A program made the position numbers and the translations under genes. This document shows positions 34,947 through 43,492 of a stretch of 64,000 nt of DNA, one piece after another. The notes under the pieces were generated by a model that was not told the origin of the DNA, ran no database searches, and saw nothing but the letters and a program-made list of their open reading frames with translations. Numbering within the stretch: position 1 is the stretch's first letter; each line of letters starts with the position of its first letter. Source of the stretch: Persephonella sp. (GTDB taxonomy: Bacteria; Aquificota; Aquificia; Aquificales; Hydrogenothermaceae); the NCBI RefSeq assembly GCF_027023985.1, contig NZ_JALVTW010000025.1, positions 1 through 64,000 of the forward strand, written 5' to 3'.

Positions 34947-36249
34947 GATAGTATCCTCAGTTTCAGATCTTTTATCAGGCTATCAATGGGAGATATACAT
35001 ATCCTCGGTTCAGACTTTAAAGGTCGTTTCCGGCAATTTATCTATGGAAAGCCTGACAAAATCAAAAGAGACAGGGGTAGGAATCCGGATTAAAAAAGGA
35101 GAAAAAACCGGATTTTTTTATATATCAAATCCGACAGAAGAAAAAATTAATAAAGCAGTTCAAAAGGCTATACAGTCCATTGAGATATCCGAAGATGACC
35201 CTTATATCCAATTTTCAAGCCCTACTGACAATCCTGTAAATCCAGAAATATACGATAAATATTTTGCAGAAAATTTATCTGATGCTGAAAAATCTCAGAT
35301 TGCACTGGAATTTGAAGAAAAAATAAGGTCAAAGGATAGCAGAATAACCAATATTAGAAATTGCAGTTTTATTGAAAAAATATCTGAATATACTCTGATA
35401 AATAGTAATGGAGTAGAAATTTCTGAAAAATCCACAGCATACACAATTATGGCAGCAGCCATAGCAACAGGGGAAAAAGATAGCCAGATTGCATGGGGAT
35501 TTGACTCTTCCAGGTTTCTGTCTGATTTAAATGTAGATAAAACTGCAGAAGAGATGGTTCATAATGCTGTTTCTCTACTGGGAGCAAAGCCTATTCCTTC
35601 ACAGGTAATACCTGCTTTATTTCCTCCTTATGCATTTACACAGATTTTGGAAGCCTTTTTCCCTGTTTTTTCTGGGGAAAGTCTTATCACAGGAAAAACT
35701 TATCTAAAGGATAAACTACAGGAAAAAATAGCACCTGATTTTTTAACATTGATAGACAGCGGATTACTTAGCAGAAAAGTAGGTTCCAGAAAATTTGATG
35801 ATGAAGGAACTCCAACCCAGAGCACAGAGATAATCAAAAATGGAGTATTCCAGACATTTCTACATAGCATATACACAGCAAATAAAACTTCATCTACACC
35901 AACAGGTAACGGATTTAGGAATTCTTTTAAAGATACCCCATCGGTTCAGCCTTCAAACTTTTACCTATCAAATGGCAGTCAACCTGTAAAACCAGAAGGA
36001 AAATACTTTAAAGTAATAGAAATGATGGGGCTTCATACAGCAAACCCTGTTACAGGTGATTTTTCCGTAGGAGCAACAGGATTGCTTATTCAGGATGGGT
36101 ATGAATATCCTGTAAGCGGAATAACCATATCAGGTAACTTTTTTGAGCTGCTTGGAAATATAGTCCAGATAGGTAATGACCTGAAATTCTACGGAAGATT
36201 TGGAAGCCCTTCTGTATTTGTTTCCAGAATAAATATTGGAGGAGATTAA
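34933..36249 (+). CDS. pmbA: TldE/PmbA-type metalloprotease partner protein
   Basis: A 438-residue member of the TldD/PmbA family, which together process small peptides. Landmarks are GVGIRIKKGEKTGFFYISNP near the N-terminus, a central PALFPPYAFTQILEAFFPVFSGE, and a C-terminal GLHTANPVTGDFSVGATGLL. No HExxH motif is present, so this is the PmbA (TldE) half; TldD is not in the window. The start overlaps the thioesterase by 14 bases. Confidence 0.87.
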   Translation: MEKNKIVSSVSDLLSGYQWEIYISSVQTLKVVSGNLSMESLTKSKETGVGIRIKKGEKTGFFYISNPTEEKINKAVQKAIQSIEISEDDPYIQFSSPTDNPVNPEIYDKYFAENLSDAEKSQIALEFEEKIRSKDSRITNIRNCSFIEKISEYTLINSNGVEISEKSTAYTIMAAAIATGEKDSQIAWGFDSSRFLSDLNVDKTAEEMVHNAVSLLGAKPIPSQVIPALFPPYAFTQILEAFFPVFSGESLITGKTYLKDKLQEKIAPDFLTLIDSGLLSRKVGSRKFDDEGTPTQSTEIIKNGVFQTFLHSIYTANKTSSTPTGNGFRNSFKDTPSVQPSNFYLSNGSQPVKPEGKYFKVIEMMGLHTANPVTGDFSVGATGLLIQDGYEYPVSGITISGNFFELLGNIVQIGNDLKFYGRFGSPSVFVSRINIGGD

Positions 36250-36250
36250 A

Positions 36251-36338
36251 TGGTGCCCAGGGCGGGAGTCGAACCCGCACGCCCGTTAAGGGCACTGTCC
36301 CCTCAAGACAGCGCGTCTGCCAATTCCGCCACCTGGGC
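36251..36338 (-). tRNA. tRNA-Leu (anticodon GAG), CCA encoded
   Basis: The acceptor stem GCCCAGG pairs with CCTGGGC, followed by A and an encoded CCA (36253-36251). The anticodon arm is CTGTC-TTGAGGG-GACAG with anticodon GAG. The long variable arm TGCCCTTAACGGGCG is that of a class II tRNA. The T arm GCGGGTTCGACTCCCGC is perfect. It reads against the flanking protein genes and has its own promoter at 36352-36380. Confidence 0.97.
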
Positions 36339-36351
36339 AATTGAGGATAAT

Positions 36352-36380
36352 ATTATAAGCAAAAGGAGGGTCTTTTGCAA
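36352..36380 (-). promoter_or_regulatory. Promoter of tRNA-Leu, overlapping the next gene's start
   Basis: On the minus strand TTGCAA (36380-36375), 17 bases, perfect TATAAT (36357-36352), 14 bases upstream of the tRNA. TTGCAA is palindromic, and its plus-strand copy is the TTG start plus the first codon letters of the nucleotidyltransferase gene. The spacer holds that gene's AGGAGGG. Confidence 0.65.
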
Positions 36381-38978
36381 GTAGTTTTTTTAGCTGAAGG
36401 TGCAGACCTTGATGCACTTTCTACAGCTTACGGAATAACGCTTTTATACCCTGAAACAAAGATTTTGCTTCCGGGAGCTTTATCCTCAGGGGTTAGACTG
36501 GTTTTAAAACATTTTGAAAAACTATTTAAAAATAAACTAATTAAAAAAGAAGAACTATCCCAAATTGACACACTATTTCTGGCAGATACCAATAACTATA
36601 AAAAAGCAATAAAAGAATTAAAGGGGTATGTATCCCAAGAAACAAAAATAATCATATTTGACCATCATCCTGTAAGGATAAAAATCCCTTATAAAATAGA
36701 AAAACATATAAAAAAAACAGGTGCTGCAACCACAATAGTGGTAAATAAAATAAAAAAACAAAAAATCCCTATATCTCCTGATGAAGCAACATTACTTGCC
36801 CTTGGTATCTATGAAGACACAGGTAGTTTCCTTTATGAGATAACAACACCACAGGATTTGAGGGCAGCATCTTATTTGATATCAAAGGGGGCAGACATTA
36901 ATTTGATAAAAAATATAATTGAGGAAAAAATAGATATTCAGGAGATAGAAATAATCCACCAGATAGTTGATAATATTCAAAATTTCTATCTTAAAGACAA
37001 AAAAATCGTATTTTCCACAGCTTATAGCAGCCAGTATATACCTGATATATCTTCATACCTTCATATGATTAAACCACTGCAGGAAGCAGATGCCTTTTTT
37101 ATCCTGATTACAGAAAAAACCAAAACAAGTATAATAGCCCGTTCAAAAACTCCTGAAATAGATGTAGGAAAAATAATGTCCTTTTTAGGCGGTGGAGGAC
37201 ATTACACGACTGCCAGTGCTACAGTAAAAGGTCTGACTGTTCAGGAAATAAAAAATTACATAGAAATGGTGCTTATAGGAGAAACCCATAGAAACAGAAA
37301 AATAAAAGAATTTATGTCAAACCAGATAATTACCGTTAATAAAAATCAAAAGCTTTCCCAGATTAAAGACCTTCTTGACAAAGCACCTTTGCTCTTTGTT
37401 GTAAATAAAAACGGAAAATTTGAAGGAATAGTAATAACGAAGGTTTTAAAGGAAAGCCTGAAACACGGTCTATTGGAAGCAAAAGTAGAAAACTTTATCA
37501 TTGATAGTGTAATCACATTTGAACCTGAAACAACACTAATTGAAGCAGAAAAACAAATTATGAACTCTTCTCAGGAATATTTCCCTGTTTTAAAAAAAGG
37601 TAAGCCTGTAGGAATAATAAACAGAACATATATAATCAAGATTTTACACGGACAGGTATTTGATACAGAAAAGGATATTTTCATATCACGGGAGAGGATT
37701 AAACCTCGTTATCTAAATTATGAAAACCGCCTGAGAAATTATCTACCTGAAGATATAATCTCCCATCTTGAAAAAATCGGAAAAATATCAAAACAGCTTG
37801 GATATAACACATATCTGGTAGGAGGGATAGTCAGGGATATTATCTTAGGTAAGAAAAGCCTTGATATAGACCTAATTGTTGAGGGAGATGCGATACATCT
37901 TGCCAGAGAATATGCAAAAAGTGAAAAACTGCCTGTTCATACCTTTGATGAATTTATGACAGCCCAGATAACCTTAAAAAATGGCCAGAAAATAGACTTG
38001 GCAACAGCCAGAAAAGAGATTTATACCCATCCGGGAGCATACCCAAAGGTAGAAAAAGCAACCATAAAAGAAGACCTTTACCGGAGGGATTTTACAATAA
38101 ACACCCTTGCAATAGAGATCACAGAAGGCCGTTTTGGAACACTGATAGATTATTTTAATGGCATAAAGGATATAAAGGACAAAGTAATCAGAATTCTACA
38201 CCAGCTAAGTTTCGTTGAAGACCCTATCAGGATACTAAGGGCACTTAGATTTGCAGGAAGGCTTGGCTTTAGACTGGGGAAACACACAGAAAAACTGCTT
38301 AAACTATCTGTTGATGAGAATATGCTTGAATTTGCCCCGACAGGCAGGGTAAACCTTGAGTTTACTTATACATTTAACGAGGAAAAAGTGGTTGATATCC
38401 TTATGCTTATGAACAAATACAAAGTTCTCCACAGCCTTATTCCTGAATTTTATATGGATGAAAAAAGGGAAGAAATAATCAGCAGAGTCAGAGACACAAT
38501 TATCTCATTTGAGATGTTTCTTGATATAAAAATAGACAGGGTTTCAAACTATCTCCTTTCCCTTTTATACCATTTGCCATTTGAGATTTCTTACAAATTC
38601 CTTGAAAAATATCATTTTGAAAAAAGTAAAAAATTCTTTGAGGAATATTTTGATGTAAAAGACAAATTCAAAAAAATCCCTGAAAAAAATTCGGAGCTAT
38701 ACAAAAAAATAAAATTTATCAGCAAAGATTTACTTGTCTTTATATGTGCCAGCAGCGATATTGAACTTTCTGAAAGAATTATAAAAGTTCTGAAAAAAGA
38801 GGAAGAAAAAAAACTGCTTATATCAGGGAAAGACCTGCAGGAGCTGGGCATTAAGCCATCTCCCATATACAAAGTCATAATTGATGATGTGTTTAAAAAA
38901 TATCTAGATGAAGAGATAAAAACAAAAAAAGAAGCTATTGAATACATAAAATCCAGATACAGAGAGGAGATAAAATGA
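36375..38978 (+). CDS. DHH-CBS-tRNA nucleotidyltransferase (CCA/CC/A-adding type)
   Basis: An 867-residue fusion. A DHH phosphoesterase-like part comes first (FDHHPVRIK near 95-103, FLGGGGHYTTASAT near 270). Two CBS domains follow (about 310-440). Then comes a class II nucleotidyltransferase head (YLVGGIVRDIILG, with metal residues in DIDLIVEGDA) and a body with LYRRDFTINTLA and DPIRILRALRFAGRLGF. In Aquifex aeolicus CC and A addition are split between two enzymes; which half this is cannot be read. The start is TTG at 36375 with AGGAGGG five bases before it; no ATG is available nearby. The following gene overlaps by four bases. Confidence 0.88.
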   Translation: MQVVFLAEGADLDALSTAYGITLLYPETKILLPGALSSGVRLVLKHFEKLFKNKLIKKEELSQIDTLFLADTNNYKKAIKELKGYVSQETKIIIFDHHPVRIKIPYKIEKHIKKTGAATTIVVNKIKKQKIPISPDEATLLALGIYEDTGSFLYEITTPQDLRAASYLISKGADINLIKNIIEEKIDIQEIEIIHQIVDNIQNFYLKDKKIVFSTAYSSQYIPDISSYLHMIKPLQEADAFFILITEKTKTSIIARSKTPEIDVGKIMSFLGGGGHYTTASATVKGLTVQEIKNYIEMVLIGETHRNRKIKEFMSNQIITVNKNQKLSQIKDLLDKAPLLFVVNKNGKFEGIVITKVLKESLKHGLLEAKVENFIIDSVITFEPETTLIEAEKQIMNSSQEYFPVLKKGKPVGIINRTYIIKILHGQVFDTEKDIFISRERIKPRYLNYENRLRNYLPEDIISHLEKIGKISKQLGYNTYLVGGIVRDIILGKKSLDIDLIVEGDAIHLAREYAKSEKLPVHTFDEFMTAQITLKNGQKIDLATARKEIYTHPGAYPKVEKATIKEDLYRRDFTINTLAIEITEGRFGTLIDYFNGIKDIKDKVIRILHQLSFVEDPIRILRALRFAGRLGFRLGKHTEKLLKLSVDENMLEFAPTGRVNLEFTYTFNEEKVVDILMLMNKYKVLHSLIPEFYMDEKREEIISRVRDTIISFEMFLDIKIDRVSNYLLSLLYHLPFEISYKFLEKYHFEKSKKFFEEYFDVKDKFKKIPEKNSELYKKIKFISKDLLVFICASSDIELSERIIKVLKKEEEKKLLISGKDLQELGIKPSPIYKVIIDDVFKKYLDEEIKTKKEAIEYIKSRYREEIK

Positions 38979-39469
38979 TTTTCCTGAGTTTGATTGCCGC
39001 TGTTGTCCTTTCTATAGGGCAGGTTCCCCCTGTTGTCCATCTGGACGGAAAAATAGGAGGCAAAGTTGACGGAAAACCATTTTCCACAGAAATGATAAAA
39101 GGAAAGGTCTATCTGGTTTTATATGTTGACCCTGATAAAAGAGACCTGAATGAAGATTTTGCTGAGGCTTTAAAAAAACAGCATTTTGACCACTCAAAAT
39201 TCGGTTCAATAGCAATCATAAATATGAAGGCAACATGGCTGCCAAACTTTGTGCTGGAAAGCATCCTAAAGAAAAAGCAGAAAAAATATCCCCATACTAT
39301 TTATGTAAAGGATTACGATAAGGTTTTTGTCAAAAAATGGGGTTTAAAGGATGAAGATTACAACGTGCTACTTTTTGATAAAAGCGGCAAATTGTTGTTT
39401 TACAAGTCTGGAAAGCTAACTCCGGAAGATACCCAGAAGGTCATTCAGCTTATAAAACAGAATCTATGA
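38975..39469 (+). CDS. YtfJ-like exported thioredoxin-fold protein
   Basis: A 164-residue protein with a signal peptide (MIFLSLIAAVVLSIGQV). It has a thioredoxin-like pattern without a CxxC motif: GKVYLVLYVDPDKRDLNEDF, TWLPNFVLESILKKK, and YNVLLFDKSGKLLFYKSG. This matches YtfJ-type proteins, whose role is unclear; a direct redox function is unlikely without cysteines. Its ATG overlaps the stop of the nucleotidyltransferase (ATGA). Confidence 0.72.
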   Translation: MIFLSLIAAVVLSIGQVPPVVHLDGKIGGKVDGKPFSTEMIKGKVYLVLYVDPDKRDLNEDFAEALKKQHFDHSKFGSIAIINMKATWLPNFVLESILKKKQKKYPHTIYVKDYDKVFVKKWGLKDEDYNVLLFDKSGKLLFYKSGKLTPEDTQKVIQLIKQNL

Positions 39470-39527
39470 TTTATTTCAGTTATTCCCTTTTTTCTCAAGC
39501 ATAAAATAAGGAAAAGAGGTAATGACC

Positions 39528-40310
39528 ATGAAGATATGCACTTTTAATGTGAACTCTATACGGACAAGAAAAGATCTGATAATCCGTTGGCTTATAGAAA
39601 AGGAAAAGGATATAGATATCCTATGTTTTCAGGAAATAAAGGTTGAAGATGACAAATTTCCCTATGAAGATTTTGAAAAGCTTGGATACAAGGCTGTAGT
39701 TTATGGTCAAAAAGGATATAACGGTGTTGCAACCCTTTCCAGAAAGGATTTTGTTGAAATTAAAAAAGGTCTTGGGGATGAATACTTTGACCAGCAAAAA
39801 AGAATTTTATCTACAAAGATAGGAGATATCTGGGTCATAAATGTGTATGCTCCCCACGGAGATTTAAGAGGCGGAGATAAATACTATTACAAGCTTGACT
39901 GGTATAAAAGGTTCAGGCAGTTTTTGGATGAAAACTTTTCACCTGAAGATAAAATAATAGCCCTCGGAGATTTTAATGTTGCCATTGAAGATATAGATGT
40001 TTACGACCCGGAGCTACTTGCTGACACCATCGGCACAATGCCGGAAGAAAGGGAATCCTTCAAAAATATCCTTGATTTTGGTTTTGTTGATACTTTCAGA
40101 TATCTGTATCCAGACAAACAGCAGTTTACATGGTGGGATTATATCGGCGGTGCTATCTGGAAAAATGAAGGAATGAGAATAGATTACATTCTTGCCACAA
40201 AACCACTAATTCCACATCTGAAAGATGTTTATGTTGATTTATGGCCAAGGAGAAGAAGGACACCAAAACCATCAGACCACGCACCTGTAATAGCAATATT
40301 TGAGGTTTAA
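39528..40310 (+). CDS. xth: Exodeoxyribonuclease III
   Basis: AP endonuclease and 3'-5' exonuclease of base-excision repair. Motifs in order are KICTFNVNSIR, ILCFQEIKVED (metal Glu), VINVYAPHGD, LGDFNVAIEDIDVYDP, TWWDYIGG, MRIDYILAT and SDHAPV (catalytic His). The second ATG at 39528 is used because GAGGT lies seven bases before it and only one base before the first ATG at 39522. The product has 260 residues, which is normal. Confidence 0.95.
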   Translation: MKICTFNVNSIRTRKDLIIRWLIEKEKDIDILCFQEIKVEDDKFPYEDFEKLGYKAVVYGQKGYNGVATLSRKDFVEIKKGLGDEYFDQQKRILSTKIGDIWVINVYAPHGDLRGGDKYYYKLDWYKRFRQFLDENFSPEDKIIALGDFNVAIEDIDVYDPELLADTIGTMPEERESFKNILDFGFVDTFRYLYPDKQQFTWWDYIGGAIWKNEGMRIDYILATKPLIPHLKDVYVDLWPRRRRTPKPSDHAPVIAIFEV

Positions 40311-40311
40311 T

Positions 40312-41613
40312 ATGGATTTATTATTGGAAGGTTATAATCAGGACTTAAAAAGACTTGAGGAAGAAATAGATAAATATTATCAGGAATATCTGACCCTTAA
40401 TCAGGTTTTTATTTCAGATAAGAAGGATTACGAGCAAATTCTGCTTAACTACGGCACAGAAGAGCTAAAATTTACCCTTGGCTTTCTTACAAGTATTTAT
40501 AAAAATATCCAGCAAAAAAAATATGCGGTTATAGACAGTATTTTTGATACCATTGAGCATTCCGGAGAATTTGAACTATCAATATTTTACGGAAATCGTA
40601 TTTTAGAAAAGTTCAAAGGTCAGGATGCAGATGAGTATTTAATTAGACTCTATACCCTAAAAAGAATGCTTAACGCCCTATTGATCCTTGATGACAGACT
40701 GGAATTTTTAAAATATCTAATTGAGTTCATAAAAACCTCAAAGGAGTTTTTCAGTTCATACAGTAAACTCCTCAAAGAAAACTACCGTAATGCAATGGAT
40801 TTTTATCAATTTATCTATGTTTATTATTTGAAATTCCATTCTGATGACGAACAAGCCCTTGGTTCACTTATAAAAAGCTACAATATAAAAAAACTGATGA
40901 TAGAAAATCAGCTTTTACCTTATCCAAAAGAAAACAATATTTTACAAATTATAAATATAGTCGGCAGCTATCTGCAGATAGAGGATTCTTTCGTTGCACT
41001 CGTTATGGACATTGATGATTATATAAAGGAATTTGTAAAGCAGATAAAGGATTTAAAAGAGTTTTCTAAAAAAAGCCCTTCTATTCTGGAATTATACATG
41101 CAGCAGCCATTTAAAAAATATATCAACCAGTTTTTAACAAATATATACATAATGGGTTTTGAGGAAGAATACCATCAGGTCAGCCAGATTTTTCCTGAGA
41201 TTATAACAATAGACCATAAGCTTATAGTTGAGATAAACGAAATCCTTATGAAAGACCCGTTCAAAGAGAAAAAACTTTTATCCCTCAAGGAAGAGATTGA
41301 AAGGGCATTTAATAATCTGTCCTCTGAAAAAAAGGAAAGCGTGCTTTATGTTTATTACAATGCTTTAATTTCTGTATTTTATGAAAATCCTGAATTTTTG
41401 GAAAAAATAAAAAAAGAAATAGAAGAATACAAATCAAAACTAAGAAATGCTTACAGCCTTGATGTTCCATTGTTCAGGATTCTGGGAGTTCAAGGAGAAA
41501 AAGAAAAGGCAAAACAGCTTGCAAATCAGGTAAGGGAACAGGCAGTTATCGCAGGTAAAAAATTTCTTGTCAATGCAATAGATGACTATATAAAAACAGA
41601 ACTGGATGTATGA
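40312..41613 (+). CDS. Large helical protein of unknown function
   Basis: A 433-residue protein rich in Lys, Glu, Leu and Tyr. It is nearly all helix by pattern, with long heptad-like runs (for example LEEEIDKYYQEYLTLNQ and EKIKKEIEEYKSKLRNAY). No membrane segment or catalytic motif is visible. ATG at 40312, one base after the xth stop, is chosen because GAGG lies at proper distance; the in-frame TTG at 40300 lies inside xth. A TetR gene with its own promoter follows. Function unknown. Confidence 0.7.
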   Translation: MDLLLEGYNQDLKRLEEEIDKYYQEYLTLNQVFISDKKDYEQILLNYGTEELKFTLGFLTSIYKNIQQKKYAVIDSIFDTIEHSGEFELSIFYGNRILEKFKGQDADEYLIRLYTLKRMLNALLILDDRLEFLKYLIEFIKTSKEFFSSYSKLLKENYRNAMDFYQFIYVYYLKFHSDDEQALGSLIKSYNIKKLMIENQLLPYPKENNILQIINIVGSYLQIEDSFVALVMDIDDYIKEFVKQIKDLKEFSKKSPSILELYMQQPFKKYINQFLTNIYIMGFEEEYHQVSQIFPEIITIDHKLIVEINEILMKDPFKEKKLLSLKEEIERAFNNLSSEKKESVLYVYYNALISVFYENPEFLEKIKKEIEEYKSKLRNAYSLDVPLFRILGVQGEKEKAKQLANQVREQAVIAGKKFLVNAIDDYIKTELDV

Positions 41614-41626
41614 ACAAGCTTTCCAA

Positions 41627-41655
41627 TTGACACCTTAAATCTTTTTATTTAAATT
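41627..41655 (+). promoter_or_regulatory. Promoter of the TetR-efflux operon
   Basis: TTGACA (41627-41632), 17 bases, TAAATT (41650-41655). The start of transcription would be near 41662, only a few bases before the ATG at 41665. Confidence 0.55.
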
Positions 41656-41658
41656 AAA

Positions 41659-41676
41659 TGACTGATGAGTCAGTCA
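41659..41676. promoter_or_regulatory. TetR-type operator covering the start codon
   Basis: Perfect inverted repeat TGACTGA-TGAG-TCAGTCA. The arms resemble operators of AcrR/TetR repressors. The ATG of the TetR gene (41665-41667) lies inside it, and the predicted transcription start falls within it, so self-repression is very likely. Confidence 0.7.
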
Positions 41677-42210
41677 ACAAAAGAAAAGCTTATAAACTCG
41701 GCAATACAGATATTTTCCCAGAAGGGATTTTATAACACCAAAATATCCGATATAGTCCAGAATGCCGGACTGGCACAGGGCACATTTTATATATACTTCA
41801 AAAGCAAAGAAGATATTTTTATGCATATAGTCCTGATGATAGTTGACCAGATAAACCAGACCATTGAGAAATATTCCTCGCACAAAGATATTCCGGAAAA
41901 GGTTATGAAACTCTTTGCAAGGGAGATTTTTGCCCTTCTTTACCAGTATAAACAGATAGCTTATATATTTTTCTTCCAAATAATATGTGTAAATGAAGAA
42001 TTTCAGAAGATATACTTTGAGACATCAAGGAAAATCTTTGAGTTTTATAAAAAGAACCTTCAAGAGTTTCCGGATAATGAAATTAGAGCAGATATCCTTA
42101 TTGGTTATGGTAAAAGACTAACAGAGGTTGAACTTCTAATAAACAATCTTAGCTATGAAGAAATCATACAAAAATTTGATAAGGCAATAGAAATAATAAC
42201 AGGAGCCTGA
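41665..42210 (+). CDS. TetR-family repressor of the efflux operon
   Basis: A 181-residue regulator. The N-terminal helix-turn-helix is TKISDIVQNAGLAQGTFYIYFKSKEDIF, the standard TetR form ending in tyrosine and YFxSKE. The C-terminal ligand domain is not specific. It starts inside its own operator with almost no leader and no ribosome site, so translation may be leaderless. The TolC gene begins one base after its stop, making it the first gene of the efflux operon, which it should repress until a drug or other ligand binds. Confidence 0.92.
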   Translation: MSQSTKEKLINSAIQIFSQKGFYNTKISDIVQNAGLAQGTFYIYFKSKEDIFMHIVLMIVDQINQTIEKYSSHKDIPEKVMKLFAREIFALLYQYKQIAYIFFFQIICVNEEFQKIYFETSRKIFEFYKKNLQEFPDNEIRADILIGYGKRLTEVELLINNLSYEEIIQKFDKAIEIITGA

Positions 42211-42211
42211 T

Positions 42212-43492
42212 ATGAAAAGGTTATTATTTGCACTTATTCCTATGCTTGCTTACGGGCTAACTATAGATGAAGCAGTAGAAAAAGCAATAAAACAGAACCT
42301 TGAGATAAAACAGCAAAGGGTAGAGCTAAAAAAAGCAAAAATCCAGTTAAAAGAGGATTACAACCTGTGGGCACCTGAATTTTTTCTGAATTTTTCTTAC
42401 ACAACCTATAAAGATACTCCTTATACAAAAATTCCTTACGGAGTTTTACCTTTCCCCCTGTCATTTAAACAGGTAGACAAAGATTTTAAAAACTTCTCTG
42501 CAGGGATAAACTTCCCTATTTTTACAGGATTTGCACGGCCTAACAAGATTTCTATCTCAAAGCTTGAGATTAAATCTAACAGAGAGTTATTAAAAGAAAC
42601 CATTAATCAGATAACCGCTAAGACAAAAACAGCTTATCTTGATGCCCTTATGGCACAGGCAATTGTTGAAGTTTATAAAAAACAGCTCGAAGCTGTGAAA
42701 AAGCACCTATACCGTGTAAAAGAGTTCTATAAAGAAGGTCTGGTAACAAAGGTTGATATTCTTCAAACACAGGTGAAACTGTCAGAGATAAAAAGGAACC
42801 TGAGAAAAGCAGAAGGAGACCTGAAAATAGCAAAAGCAAGACTGAAAAAGATTTTAAATGAAAATATAAATGATGATATAGAGCTGCAGCCGGTAAAAAT
42901 AAAAATACCAGAAAATTTAAACCTTCAAGCTTTATACAACTTAGCCTTGAGAAACAGAAATATAATCAGGTCTGTTAGATTAAAAGAAAAAGAAATGGAA
43001 AAACTTGAGAAAATTAGACTATCCTCATTTTTTCCTAAAGTGGCAGCACAAGCTTATTATTTTTACACAGACCAGTATCCATATTTAGACCCAAAGGATA
43101 ATTATGCATTATCAATAGGTCTTCAATGGAAATTTCAAGGTATAAAGCCTTATTACTCAGCACTGAAAACAAAACTTGAGGCAAAAAAGGTAAGACTTCA
43201 GTTAAAACAGCTAAAAAACAATATAAAACTTGAGGTAAAAGCTACTTATGAAAACTTCCAGACAGCAAAAGAAAATCTAAAGGTGGCAGAAGACACCCTT
43301 GCAGAAGCAGAGGAATATTACAGAATGGTGGTTGAGCAGTTTAAAAATCAGCTTGCTTCCACAACCGATGTTCTGGATGCTGAAAGTATGCTTACATCTG
43401 CCAGAAAAGGCAGAGAAATCTCTTACTACCAATTTATAAAAGCATTTGTTGAACTGGAAAAGGCTGTAGGGGGAAGGATAAATGCGCAATAA
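42212..43492 (+). CDS. TolC-like outer membrane efflux channel
   Basis: A 426-residue outer-membrane factor. It has a signal peptide (MKRLLFALIPMLAYG) and two alpha-helical repeat units with long coiled coils (for example LKEDYNLWAPEFFLNFSYTT in the first and LRNRNIIRSVRLKEKEMEKL in the second). The late motif TTDVLDAESMLTSARKG is typical of TolC-family proteins. It works as the outer duct for the adaptors and pump encoded next. It overlaps the first adaptor gene by eleven bases. Confidence 0.9.
   Translation: MKRLLFALIPMLAYGLTIDEAVEKAIKQNLEIKQQRVELKKAKIQLKEDYNLWAPEFFLNFSYTTYKDTPYTKIPYGVLPFPLSFKQVDKDFKNFSAGINFPIFTGFARPNKISISKLEIKSNRELLKETINQITAKTKTAYLDALMAQAIVEVYKKQLEAVKKHLYRVKEFYKEGLVTKVDILQTQVKLSEIKRNLRKAEGDLKIAKARLKKILNENINDDIELQPVKIKIPENLNLQALYNLALRNRNIIRSVRLKEKEMEKLEKIRLSSFFPKVAAQAYYFYTDQYPYLDPKDNYALSIGLQWKFQGIKPYYSALKTKLEAKKVRLQLKQLKNNIKLEVKATYENFQTAKENLKVAEDTLAEAEEYYRMVVEQFKNQLASTTDVLDAESMLTSARKGREISYYQFIKAFVELEKAVGGRINAQ

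Noticed and set aside
36086-36340. 84-codon minus-strand frame
   Set aside because: Begins in the tRNA-Leu gene and runs into pmbA; its first residues are the translated tRNA.
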